Shown here: in pieces, positions 39,482 through 47,027 of the stretch
Numbering within the stretch: the stretch's first letter is position 1
How the letters are laid out: each line of letters starts with the position of its first letter
NCBI GenBank assembly: GCA_963724645.1
Contig: CAVRVJ010000002.1
Location: forward strand, 418,557 to 482,556
Length of the DNA stretch: 64,000 nt
Direction of reading: 5' to 3'
From: CAVXSP01 sp963724645
Lineage (GTDB): Bacteria; Acidobacteriota; Vicinamibacteria; Vicinamibacterales; SCN-69-37
Translations under genes and position numbers: made by a program
The notes under the pieces: model-generated
Database searches by the model: none
What the model saw: only the letters and a program-made list of their open reading frames with translations
What the model was told of the DNA's origin: nothing

Positions 39482-40806
39482 TGACGCAGCCCGCCGTTCA
39501 CGCCGACGCCTTCGACGTCGAGCCAATCATCACCCCCATATTCACCGTTGGCCCGAGCTTCCGCCGCTGGGCGACAGCGCTCGGCGGGGTGGTCGCGTGG
39601 GCGGCGTTCGCCTGGGCGTGGCAACTGAGCCACGGCCTCGGGACCACGCACCTCGGTCGACCGGTGTACTGGGGGCTCTACATCACGAACTTCGTGTTCT
39701 TCATCGGCGTGTCTCATGCCGGCACGCTGATCTCGGCGATCTTGCGTATCGTGGACGCCGAGTGGCGGCGGCCGATTACGCGCATGGCCGAGGTCATCAC
39801 CGTGCTCGTGCTCTTCTTCGGCGTCGGCAACGTGATCCTCGACCTTGGCCGGCCGGATCGGGCGCTCTTCGTCATCCTTCATCCCCACTTCTCTTCGCCG
39901 CTCCTCTGGGATATCTCGAGCATCAGCGTCTATCTGACGGCGAGCACCACATACCTGTACCTCCCGCTCATTCCGGATATCGCGATCCTGCGCGACCGCA
40001 CGACGGGTTGGCGGAAACGCCTGTACAGCCGGCTGGCGCTCGGCTGGACCGGCACCGAGCGGCAGCACCATCGTCTCGAGCGGATCATCGGCATCATGGC
40101 GATCGTCGTCATTCCGATCGCCGTCTCCGTGCACACGGTCGTGTCGTGGGTGTTCGCGATGACGATTCAGCCGATGTGGCACTCGAGCATCTTCGGCCCG
40201 TATTTCGTGGTCGGGGCGATTTTCTCCGGCATCGCCGCCATCATCGTCGCGATGGCCATCGTGCGGAGGGTCTACAGTCTCGAGCGATACCTGCTGCCCA
40301 TTCATTTCAACAACCTCGGCCTGCTGCTCCTGGTCTTCGCGTGCCTCTGGCTCTACTTCACGTTTGCCGAGCATCTCACCGCCTGGTACGGCCAGGGCCC
40401 GATGGAAGTCACCGTCCTGAATGAGAAATTGTTCGGTCGGTTCGCGCCGTACTTCTGGACGATGATCGCCAGTTGTTTTGTCATTCCGTTCGGAATCCTG
40501 GCCAACTCCAGAACGCGCACCATCACCGGCACCGTCGTCGCGTCCGTGTTCGTGAATATCGGGATGTGGCTCGAGCGGTTCACCATCGTCGTGCCGACAC
40601 TGTCGAATCCACGCGCGCCGGTCCACGGCTTCTCGTACTGGCCGAGCTGGGTCGAATGGTCGCTCATGGCCGGTTGTTTCGCGGCGTTCACGCTGCTCTA
40701 TATGGGATTCACGAAACTCTTCCCGATTGTGTCGATTTGGGAACTGCAGGAGGAGGCGGCGGCGCGGGCGCCCAAGGCCGCCGTCCCCGTTGCACTGGAA
40801 GCCTGA
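39481..40806 (+). CDS. NrfD/QrcD/ActC-family membrane subunit
   Basis: ATG 39481 overlaps the ferredoxin stop; GTG 39478 is an alternative. The 441-residue product has about ten TM helices (WGLYITNFVFFIGVSHAGTL, MAEVITVLVLFFGVGNVILD, SIYLTAST-type, GIMAIVVIPIAVSVHTVVSW, YFVVGAIFSGIAAIIVAMAI, LLLLVFACLWLYFTFAEHLT). Family residues include SHAGTLISAILR, ILDLGRPDR and WLERFTIVVPTL, close to the ActC/QrcD branch. It is the quinone-interacting, possibly proton-translocating subunit. The stop overlaps the next start (ATGA). Confidence 0.94.
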   Translation: MTQPAVHADAFDVEPIITPIFTVGPSFRRWATALGGVVAWAAFAWAWQLSHGLGTTHLGRPVYWGLYITNFVFFIGVSHAGTLISAILRIVDAEWRRPITRMAEVITVLVLFFGVGNVILDLGRPDRALFVILHPHFSSPLLWDISSISVYLTASTTYLYLPLIPDIAILRDRTTGWRKRLYSRLALGWTGTERQHHRLERIIGIMAIVVIPIAVSVHTVVSWVFAMTIQPMWHSSIFGPYFVVGAIFSGIAAIIVAMAIVRRVYSLERYLLPIHFNNLGLLLLVFACLWLYFTFAEHLTAWYGQGPMEVTVLNEKLFGRFAPYFWTMIASCFVIPFGILANSRTRTITGTVVASVFVNIGMWLERFTIVVPTLSNPRAPVHGFSYWPSWVEWSLMAGCFAAFTLLYMGFTKLFPIVSIWELQEEAAARAPKAAVPVALEA

Positions 40807-42137
40807 TGCGCACCCTGACACTCCTCGTCTCGTTGCTGCTCGTCGCCGCCATCGCGGGCAAGGCGCAGACCCAGGCGCCCGGCCGGCCCGCGTCGGGTCC
40901 AACTCCCGGCCGTCCTGGGGCGGCCGTGGCCCCCGTCCGCCCTGCGACAGCGGGGGCGGTCGTCCGCCTTCCGGTCGAGCTGCCAGATAACCCGGCGGCA
41001 GGAGCCCGGTTGTTCGCTGAGAAGCGTTGTGTACAATGCCACGCGCTCGGCGCGAGCGAGAGCCGGGTCGGTCCCGACCTTGGTCGCATCGTGTTTCCCG
41101 GGACTGTCCTCGACCTGGCGGGCGCGTTCTGGAACCACGGCGCGGTCATGCGCGAGAAAATGCATGACCTGAAGGTGCCGATTCCCGTGCTCGAGAGCCG
41201 CCAGATGGCCGATTTGCTGGCCTTCCTGACAGCCTATCGCTACTACCTGGCACAGGTCGGTGAGCCCGGAAGCCCGGTGCGCGGACGCCAGCTCTTCAAC
41301 GCGAAGAGTTGCGACATCTGCCACGGCACTCCCGCCGACTTCAAGAAGGCCGGGCCCAGTTTGGAAACCTACCGTGGCAACTTCTCCGCCATCTACATCG
41401 CGCAATCCATGTGGAACCACGGCGACAAGATGGCTGAAGTCATGCGGGGCGCCGGGGTCGCCTGGCCGCAGTTCCAGGGTAATGAGATGGGTGACCTCCT
41501 CGCGTACCTGCAGACCGGGAACAACGCGAACAGCGCCGATCGCGTGTATTACGAGCCGGGGAGCCCTCGTCGTGGCGCTGATCTATTCACGAGCAAGCGT
41601 TGCCGCGACTGCCACGCGATCGGCGGCATCGGCGGCCGGGTGGGGCCCGACCTTGGGGCGCGCAGCCGCGACTTCTTGGGCCCCATCGCGTCAGTGGCCG
41701 GCCTGATGTGGAACCACAGTCATAAGATGACCGCGGAATTCCAGAAGCGCGGTATTCCTCGCGTTAGTTTCTCCGGCCAGGAGATGGCCGACATCATCGC
41801 CTACCTCTATTTCGTCAGTTACGCCACTGTCTATGCCGCGCCCGACCGCGGCGAGAAGATCTTCGCCGACAAGTGCTCGACGTGCCACACGATCGGCGGA
41901 GGCAGGAAGACGGGGCCGGATTTGAAGACCGTGCCGAATCTGGACGATCCCACGGCCATCATCACCGCGATGTGGAATCACGCCGAGGGGATGGAGGACA
42001 AGCTGCGGCGGTCGGGCACGATCTGGCCGCAGTTCGCTTCAGGCGAGGTTGCGGATCTGTCGGCGTTTCTCCTCGTCAAACGAGGTTGGGTGCCGCCGCC
42101 CGCGGTGCGCACGAACAGCGTCGCGGCCCCGAAGTGA
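40806..42137 (+). CDS. Four-domain tetrahaem cytochrome c
   Basis: This 443-residue periplasmic protein has a signal (LTLLVSLLLVAAIAGKAQTQ), a Pro/Ala linker, and four tandem cytochrome c domains with haem sites KRCVQCHALG, KSCDICHGTP, KRCRDCHAIG and DKCSTCHTIG. Each is followed by a conserved WNH(G/S/A) and a Met-containing helix (MADLLAFL, MGDLLAYL, MADIIAYL, VADLSAFL). The repeats point to domain duplication. It probably acts as the mobile or flexible exit carrier of the Qrc-like complex, as ActE does in alternative complex III. No frameshift. Confidence 0.94.
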   Translation: MRTLTLLVSLLLVAAIAGKAQTQAPGRPASGPTPGRPGAAVAPVRPATAGAVVRLPVELPDNPAAGARLFAEKRCVQCHALGASESRVGPDLGRIVFPGTVLDLAGAFWNHGAVMREKMHDLKVPIPVLESRQMADLLAFLTAYRYYLAQVGEPGSPVRGRQLFNAKSCDICHGTPADFKKAGPSLETYRGNFSAIYIAQSMWNHGDKMAEVMRGAGVAWPQFQGNEMGDLLAYLQTGNNANSADRVYYEPGSPRRGADLFTSKRCRDCHAIGGIGGRVGPDLGARSRDFLGPIASVAGLMWNHSHKMTAEFQKRGIPRVSFSGQEMADIIAYLYFVSYATVYAAPDRGEKIFADKCSTCHTIGGGRKTGPDLKTVPNLDDPTAIITAMWNHAEGMEDKLRRSGTIWPQFASGEVADLSAFLLVKRGWVPPPAVRTNSVAAPK

Positions 42138-42241
42138 CGATTCGACCATTGACGCCCTGACCCCAGGTCAGCTCCCGATTCGTTCCTAGCGCTCCAGCGT
42201 GCTTCACGTTGGGGCGGCGGAGTCTCATACAATGAAGGTCG

Positions 42242-42715
42242 ATGACACAGCCCCTATCGCGCCGTGAATGGTTGAGGCGGCTCGCGGCGATCACCTCGGC
42301 GGCAGTGGCCTGGCGCGCCCATGCGCGGGCGCAGGCCGGAATTCCCCTTGTCGTCTACAAGGACCCGAGCTGCGGGTGCTGCGAGGCCTGGATCGCCCAC
42401 ATGAAGGCCAATGGGTTCGCGCCCGCGGTCACGAACACGCGCGACACCGACGCCGTGAAACGCGCGCGCGGCGTGCCCGAGGCGCTCGCCAGTTGTCATA
42501 CGGCGCTCGCCGGCGGATACGTCATCGAAGGGCACGTGCCGGCGGCCGACGTGAAGAAGCTGCTGGCCCAGAAACCCCAGGGCATCACCGGCTTGACCAT
42601 TCCCGGGATGCCCTCCAGCGCGCCAGGCATGGACATGCAGCCATTTCAGCCGTACACGGTCTTGAGGTTCAACGCCAAGGGGCAGACGACGGTGTTTGCG
42701 GTGCACAAGAGCTAG
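42242..42715 (+). CDS. DUF411 metal-binding protein, TAT-exported
   Basis: This 157-residue protein begins LSRREWLRRLAAITSAAVAW, a twin-arginine signal. The DUF411 core is clear: VVYKDPSCGCCEAWIAHMKA with the CGCC motif, GVPEALASCHTALAGGYVIE, GHVPAADVKKLLAQKP and IPGMPSSAPGMD with Met residues. The family is linked to copper handling. It has its own 104-base upstream gap and may be a separate transcription unit from the cytochrome genes. Confidence 0.92.
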   Translation: MTQPLSRREWLRRLAAITSAAVAWRAHARAQAGIPLVVYKDPSCGCCEAWIAHMKANGFAPAVTNTRDTDAVKRARGVPEALASCHTALAGGYVIEGHVPAADVKKLLAQKPQGITGLTIPGMPSSAPGMDMQPFQPYTVLRFNAKGQTTVFAVHKS

Positions 42716-42717
42716 AG

Positions 42718-42800
42718 CCCAAGGCCCCAGGCCCAAGGCCCAAGGCCCCAGACCCGGCATTTCGCTTTCACTAGCGCCTGGGGCCTAGGGCCTGAGGCCT
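42718..42800. repeat. GGCCCCAG/CTGGGGCC iterated inverted repeat before ligD
   Basis: The left arm (42718-42755) iterates CCCAAGG/CCCCAGG heptamer-type units and the right arm (42775-42799) the complement (GGGGCCTAGGGCCTGAGGCC). It lies between DUF411 and ligD. The same unit recurs inside ligD (43884-43932) and at 61330-61350. Confidence 0.75.
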
Positions 42801-42811
42801 ACAATCAATCC

Positions 42812-44926
42812 GTGCCTTGGCGCGAAGATCCAGCGGACGTCCGCCCGATGCTGGCCTCGCTGGCGGATCCACCGATTGCGCAGCGAGGCCTGGCGTACGA
42901 GCCCAAGTACGACGGCATCCGCGCGCTGATCGACATTCAACCCGGCGGCGGTCGAGGCCGCGATCCGCGGATCGCCATCTACTCACGCAACGGCAACAAC
43001 AAGAGCGCGCAGTTTCCCGAGATCGTCCGCGCACTCGCCTCGGTGTCGCGGAATCTCCGCGCGCCGGTCCTGCTCGACGGCGAAATCGTCGCGACGAATG
43101 AAGCGGCGACCCCGCTCGGCTTTCAGCACCTCCAGGGCCGCATCCATCGCAGCAGCCCGGCGGACATCGCCCACGCCGCGCAGCAGCAGCCGGCGGCGCT
43201 CATTCTGTTCGACCTCCTCCGTGACGGCAGCGAGGATCTGCGCGGACGTCCCATGGCCGAGCGGCGGATGCGGCTGCAGGAGCGCGTGCAGCCCGGCGGC
43301 GTCGATCGGCGCATCGTACGGCTCAGTGAAATCGCGCTCGACGATGGCCGGCCGCTGCTGAGGCGCGCGCGGCGCGAAGGCTGGGAAGGGCTCATCGTCA
43401 AGGACGTCAACGCGGTCTACCACAGTGGCCGCCGCACACCGGCGTGGCGGAAGATGAAGCTCCTCAAACAGCAGGAATTCGTTGTCGGCGGGTGGACCGA
43501 GCCGCGTCAGTCGCGACAGCACTTCGGCGCGCTTCTCGTCGGCTACTACGATGATGCCGGCGCCCTGCGATGGGCAGGCAGCGTGGGCACCGGATTCGAC
43601 CAGGAGGAGCTCGACCGTGTCGCGGCGTTGCTGCGCAAGATCGAGATCCCGAAGTCGCCGTTCGCCGACGCGTTCAAGACATCGGAACGGCCGCACTGGG
43701 TGAAGCCTGAACTCGTGGCCGAGCTGCGCTTCACCGAGTGGACGAGCGACGGCGTTCTACGTCAACCTGTGTACCTCGGTATGCGGACCGACAAGAAAGC
43801 GAGGGCGGTCAGGCGCGAGGACCGGACGCGGCCGGCCAAGCCAGCGCTTCCGGCGCCGTCGATGTGGAAGAGGAACAGGCGGACCTCAGGCCCTAGGCCC
43901 CAGGCCCCAGGCCCCAGGCCCCAGGCCTCGAGGTCCAAGCCGGCGGATCTCTCCCCGCTCCTCGAGCAACTGTCCACGCTCGAACACAACAAGAAGGACG
44001 GCGATCTCGCGCTGCCTGACGGCAGCACGCTGCGAGTCACGAATCTGGCGAAGCTGTTCTGGCCGAAACTCGGCCTGACGAAGGGCGACCTGCTGCGGTA
44101 CTACGTCGAGGTCTCGCCGTATCTGTTGCCGGCCGTGGACGATCGGCCGCTCGTGATGAAGCGCTTCCCGAACGGAGTCAGCAAACCGGCCTTCTATCAA
44201 CAGCGCCATCCCGAGCAGGTGCCGCCGGGGGTGCGGCGCGAGATCCTGCCGAAGGATGTCGAGCCGACCACGGAGGAAGGACCGCGCGATCGGCTCATCG
44301 GCGGATCGCTGACGACGCTGGTGTACATGACGCAGCTGGCAGCGATCTCGCAGGATCCGTGGTTCTCGCGCGTGGCCGATCCGCTGCATGCGGATCAGGC
44401 CGCGATCGATCTCGATCCGGGCGACGAGGCGACGTTTGCCAACGTGCTGGACGTCGCGCGATGGGTCCGGGACGAGATCGATCGACTCGGTATCCCGGGC
44501 GTGCCGAAGACCTCCGGCGCGAGCGGCCTGCACATCTATGTCCCGCTGCCCAAGGACACCACCTACGACACCGGTCAGGTGCTCTGTCAGATCGTCGCGA
44601 CCATCGTGGCGGCGAAGCATCCGCGCGTCGCCACCGTGGAGCGCATGGTCAAGAAGCGGCCACGAGGCACCGTCTACATCGACTATCTGCAGAACATCCT
44701 CGGCAAGACGCTGGCCACGGCATATTCCGCGAGAGCCAGCGATTACGCGGGCGTCTCGACGCCTCTGACCTGGAAGGAGATCGACGCCGGCGTCGATCCG
44801 CACGACTTCACGATTCGGACCGCCCCGGCGCGGTTTCGGTCGGTCGGCGATCTATGGGCCACCTTGCGGACCGGTAAACCGGTGGACTTGAAAGCGGTCT
44901 TGAAGAAGAAGACCGCTACGGGATGA
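42812..44926 (+). CDS. ligD: LigD: ATP-dependent DNA ligase fused to polymerase/primase domain
   Basis: GTG 42812; 704 residues. The ligase half has the nucleotidyl motif EPKYDGIRALI (Lys acceptor), LLDGEIVA, EGLIVKDVNAVYHSGRRTPA and WRKMK, then an OB-fold (GYYDDAGALRWAGSVGTGF). A linker of about 60 residues includes a repeat-encoded SGPRPQAPGPRPQA stretch. The primase-polymerase half has RVTNLAKLFWPKLGLTKGDL, DLDPGDEATF (metal-binding DxD) and SGASGLHIYVPL. There is no 3'-phosphoesterase domain. It repairs double-strand breaks with Ku (20623-21493). Domain order is Lig-Pol. Confidence 0.96.
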   Translation: MPWREDPADVRPMLASLADPPIAQRGLAYEPKYDGIRALIDIQPGGGRGRDPRIAIYSRNGNNKSAQFPEIVRALASVSRNLRAPVLLDGEIVATNEAATPLGFQHLQGRIHRSSPADIAHAAQQQPAALILFDLLRDGSEDLRGRPMAERRMRLQERVQPGGVDRRIVRLSEIALDDGRPLLRRARREGWEGLIVKDVNAVYHSGRRTPAWRKMKLLKQQEFVVGGWTEPRQSRQHFGALLVGYYDDAGALRWAGSVGTGFDQEELDRVAALLRKIEIPKSPFADAFKTSERPHWVKPELVAELRFTEWTSDGVLRQPVYLGMRTDKKARAVRREDRTRPAKPALPAPSMWKRNRRTSGPRPQAPGPRPQASRSKPADLSPLLEQLSTLEHNKKDGDLALPDGSTLRVTNLAKLFWPKLGLTKGDLLRYYVEVSPYLLPAVDDRPLVMKRFPNGVSKPAFYQQRHPEQVPPGVRREILPKDVEPTTEEGPRDRLIGGSLTTLVYMTQLAAISQDPWFSRVADPLHADQAAIDLDPGDEATFANVLDVARWVRDEIDRLGIPGVPKTSGASGLHIYVPLPKDTTYDTGQVLCQIVATIVAAKHPRVATVERMVKKRPRGTVYIDYLQNILGKTLATAYSARASDYAGVSTPLTWKEIDAGVDPHDFTIRTAPARFRSVGDLWATLRTGKPVDLKAVLKKKTATG
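43884..43932. repeat. GGCCCCAG repeat inside the ligD linker
   Basis: CCAGGCCC is iterated five to six times between the ligase and polymerase domains, coding for Pro/Gly/Arg/Gln. It shares its unit with the intergenic repeat at 42718-42800, so a mobile or slippage-prone repeat has been accommodated as a linker. Confidence 0.75.
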
Positions 44927-45446
44927 CGACTTTGGTGAACCCGGTGGCGGCCCAGAAGTAGGCCGTCTTTGGCTGGCCGCAGCGGTAAACAGCCAGCGTA
45001 TCTGCCGGGAAGAAGTCCTCGACGCCGACGTTCGAGGCCTTGAATTTGGTCCCGCGCTTCTCGATCCCCAGATACCCGCCCGCCGCGCCGCGGCCAAGCG
45101 AGTCGACGTCCATCAGCGTGCTCTCTTCCATGCGCGCGACAATCACGATCAGGCGGACTTCATCGCCGACTTTCAGGGCGAGAGCAATGTCCTGCTGGCC
45201 GTCGCTGTTGAAGTCCGCCTGCACGATGGCCGGCGACTCCTCCCCGTCGCGGCGGCACGCAATCGCCTGAGGATCGACCGACGCCACCTCCCAGCGCTTG
45301 AAACGATCGTCGAGCGCTTCCTTGACGGCCTTCGGCAGCGCCTGACCACCTGGAAGCTCCGCCTTCTTTTGCGCAAGGAGAGGCGCCCCGGCCGCTGCCG
45401 CGGCCAGCGTCATCAGCACCAGAGCCCGACGACACAACGGAGCCAT
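44916..45446 (-). CDS. Secreted hypothetical protein with VCBS/FG-GAP-like segment
   Basis: This 176-residue protein has a signal peptide (ALVLMTLAAAAAGAPLLAQ). It contains ADFNSDGQQDIALAL, a calcium-binding-loop-like DxNxDGxxD element seen in VCBS/FG-GAP repeats, and a C-terminal ADTLAVYRCGQPKTAYFWAA. Periplasmic or secreted; function unknown. The 3' end overlaps the end of ligD by 11 bases, on opposite strands. Confidence 0.75.
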   Translation of the reverse strand: MAPLCRRALVLMTLAAAAAGAPLLAQKKAELPGGQALPKAVKEALDDRFKRWEVASVDPQAIACRRDGEESPAIVQADFNSDGQQDIALALKVGDEVRLIVIVARMEESTLMDVDSLGRGAAGGYLGIEKRGTKFKASNVGVEDFFPADTLAVYRCGQPKTAYFWAATGFTKVVIP

Positions 45447-45533
45447 GGTCTTTCGATCAAATCACATTCTACGGGTACCGTGATCCGAAAGCGATCCTGC
45501 CAGAGATACTGGAGGGCAGATGATGTGTGCGGC

Positions 45534-45569
45534 GGCGCGCGAAATCGAGTTGCCTCGATCCCGCGCGCC
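45534..45569. terminator. GC-rich hairpin downstream of the DUF1328 gene
   Basis: GGCGCGCG and CGCGCGCC form the outer stem and ATCGAG/CTCGAT the inner stem around TTGC. It begins 31 bases past the stop of the minus-strand gene at 45600-45770. No T-run, so it is a plausible rather than a classical terminator. Confidence 0.45.
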
Positions 45570-45599
45570 GTTGATCGCCGACATGGCCGCGACCAGGCA

Positions 45600-45770
45600 T
45601 CACACTCGTCGTGCGGCGCCCAGACCGAGCACCAATAGCACCAGAAAGAGAACGACGAACAGGCCGGCCAGGAACTTCGCGATGCCGAGCGACGCGCCTG
45701 CCACAGTAGTGAAACCGAAGAGCGCGGCAATGACGCCAATCACCAGGAAGACGAACGCCCAATACAACAT
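45600..45770 (-). CDS. DUF1328 small membrane protein
   Basis: This 56-residue protein (ATG 45770, with GTAGGAGACTGCC upstream) begins MLYWAFVFLVIGVIAALFGF and ends LLVLGLGAARRV, with two TM helices separated by a GASLGIAKFLAG turn. This is the YtjA/DUF1328 family, small inner-membrane proteins often induced by stress. The whole length is conserved-looking. Monocistronic, with a hairpin after the stop. Confidence 0.88.
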   Translation of the reverse strand: MLYWAFVFLVIGVIAALFGFTTVAGASLGIAKFLAGLFVVLFLVLLVLGLGAARRV

Positions 45771-46024
45771 GGCAGTCTCCTACGGGGAAGATCAACCCTG
45801 TGCCACCGTCCCCCGAACGCGGTGGCTGACACCGGATGAGGGAGCAAAGGCCGTGCCGTAGTTCCTTCGTGTGGGCAACAGGAAATTGGCCCAGCGCGAC
45901 TGTCTCAGGCTGCGACAGTCATCGTACGGAACGCGACGCCGCTGCAGGAACGCGCGCCCGACTTTCTCAAGCGAGAGTTTCGAGATCGGTCCGCAGGCGC
46001 GTGGCGACGGCCCAGACCGGCCGG
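45771..46024. other. 254-base intergenic stretch
   Basis: Upstream of the DUF1328 gene and downstream of the zinc-ribbon gene, both minus strand. It should contain the DUF1328 promoter; overlapping short frames have no ribosome sites or recognisable product. Confidence 0.4.
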
Positions 46025-46216
46025 CTACTCGGAAGCTTCGGTGTCCGGCAGCGTCCTTGTCACGGCGCGACGCTTCTTTCTGTCGCCCCATTTCGGCACG
46101 GTCCACACATGCCCGCACCGATCGCACCGGTAGTAGTCGACCTGGCAGTAGAGACTCACCGCGTGCAGCAGCCGAGCCTCACGGGCGTTACACACGTCGC
46201 AGTTGTCACCTGACAT
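46025..46216 (-). CDS. Small zinc-ribbon protein
   Basis: This 63-residue protein starts at ATG 46216, fixed by GGAGG six bases upstream. Two knuckles, CDVC (in SGDNCDVCNAREARLLHA) and YRCDRCGHVWTVPKW, form a likely zinc ribbon; the tail is basic. Many short zinc-ribbon proteins of unknown role exist; no specific family is assigned. Confidence 0.72.
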   Translation of the reverse strand: MSGDNCDVCNAREARLLHAVSLYCQVDYYRCDRCGHVWTVPKWGDRKKRRAVTRTLPDTEASE

Positions 46217-46349
46217 GAACGCCTCCGGCACATCCTTCAGGAAGAATCGTGCCGGGCGTCTCGGGGGAGGATCGCGGGGACGAGTGTACGGCTCGCGGAC
46301 ACTGGCACGCGAAACTTACTCGGTGCCGGAACCCCTTACAAGATTTCCG

Positions 46350-47027
46350 TCAGGTTTCCTCGACGAGCTTGTGATTGACCGCGAACAGCGCCAGCTCGAG
46401 CCGGCTCGACACGCCGACTTTGTCGAAGATGTTCGTCAGGTGATGTTTGACCGTGTCCTCGCTGATCTTGAACTCGCGTGCGATGTCCTTGTTCGAGGAG
46501 CCGGCGACGATCGTTCCGATGATCTGGAACTCGCGCTTGGTCAAGCCGAATGTCTTCTTCGCCGCTGGCTGGCCGCTGGTGGCCATCATCTTTCGCAGCG
46601 TCTGCACAAGGTTGCCGACGGCTTCTCGACCCACCCAATACTGTCCGTCTATCACGCTCCGGATGCTCCTGAACAGGATCTGAGTCGCCGCGTCCTTCAT
46701 CACGACGCCGCGAGCGCCGAGCTGGAGCGCGGTGACCATGTCCTCTTCGCCGATCGAGGCCGTCAGGAGAATCGTCCGCACGACATCTCCGGAATTCGCC
46801 AGTTCCTGAAGCGCGAGAAGGCCGGTCACGCGCGGCATCGACATGTCCAGCAGCAGGACGTCGGGCCGGAGCTTCCTCGTCAGCTGGACGGCCTCCGCGC
46901 CGTCCTGCGCCTCACCCACAACCTCGAAGCCCGGCTCGGACTCCAGGAGCAGGCGCAGGCCGTCCCGGAAGATCGGGTGATCGTCAGCGATCAGCACGCG
47001 GATGACGCGATGTTCGCCGCTATCCAT
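46350..47027 (-). CDS. NarL/LuxR-family response regulator
   Basis: ATG 47027 (CAGGAGG upstream) overlaps the kinase stop by eight bases. Receiver: IRVLIADDHPIFRDGLRLLL, phosphoacceptor in VLLLDMSMPRVTG, LLTASIGEED, GVVMKDAA. The LuxR-type HTH is LTKREFQIIGTIVAGSSNKD and EDTVKHHLTNIFDKVGVSSR. 225 residues. It forms a two-component pair with the NarX-type kinase and is probably translationally coupled to it. Targets unknown. Confidence 0.95.
   Translation of the reverse strand: MDSGEHRVIRVLIADDHPIFRDGLRLLLESEPGFEVVGEAQDGAEAVQLTRKLRPDVLLLDMSMPRVTGLLALQELANSGDVVRTILLTASIGEEDMVTALQLGARGVVMKDAATQILFRSIRSVIDGQYWVGREAVGNLVQTLRKMMATSGQPAAKKTFGLTKREFQIIGTIVAGSSNKDIAREFKISEDTVKHHLTNIFDKVGVSSRLELALFAVNHKLVEET

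Noticed and set aside
39460..40902. Minus-strand 480-codon frame over the NrfD gene
   Set aside because: Highly charged shadow of a membrane-protein gene, with no start signal or family.
45792..46127. Minus-strand 111-codon frame near the DUF1328 gene
   Set aside because: Overlaps the well-supported zinc-ribbon gene and has no ribosome site or family resemblance.
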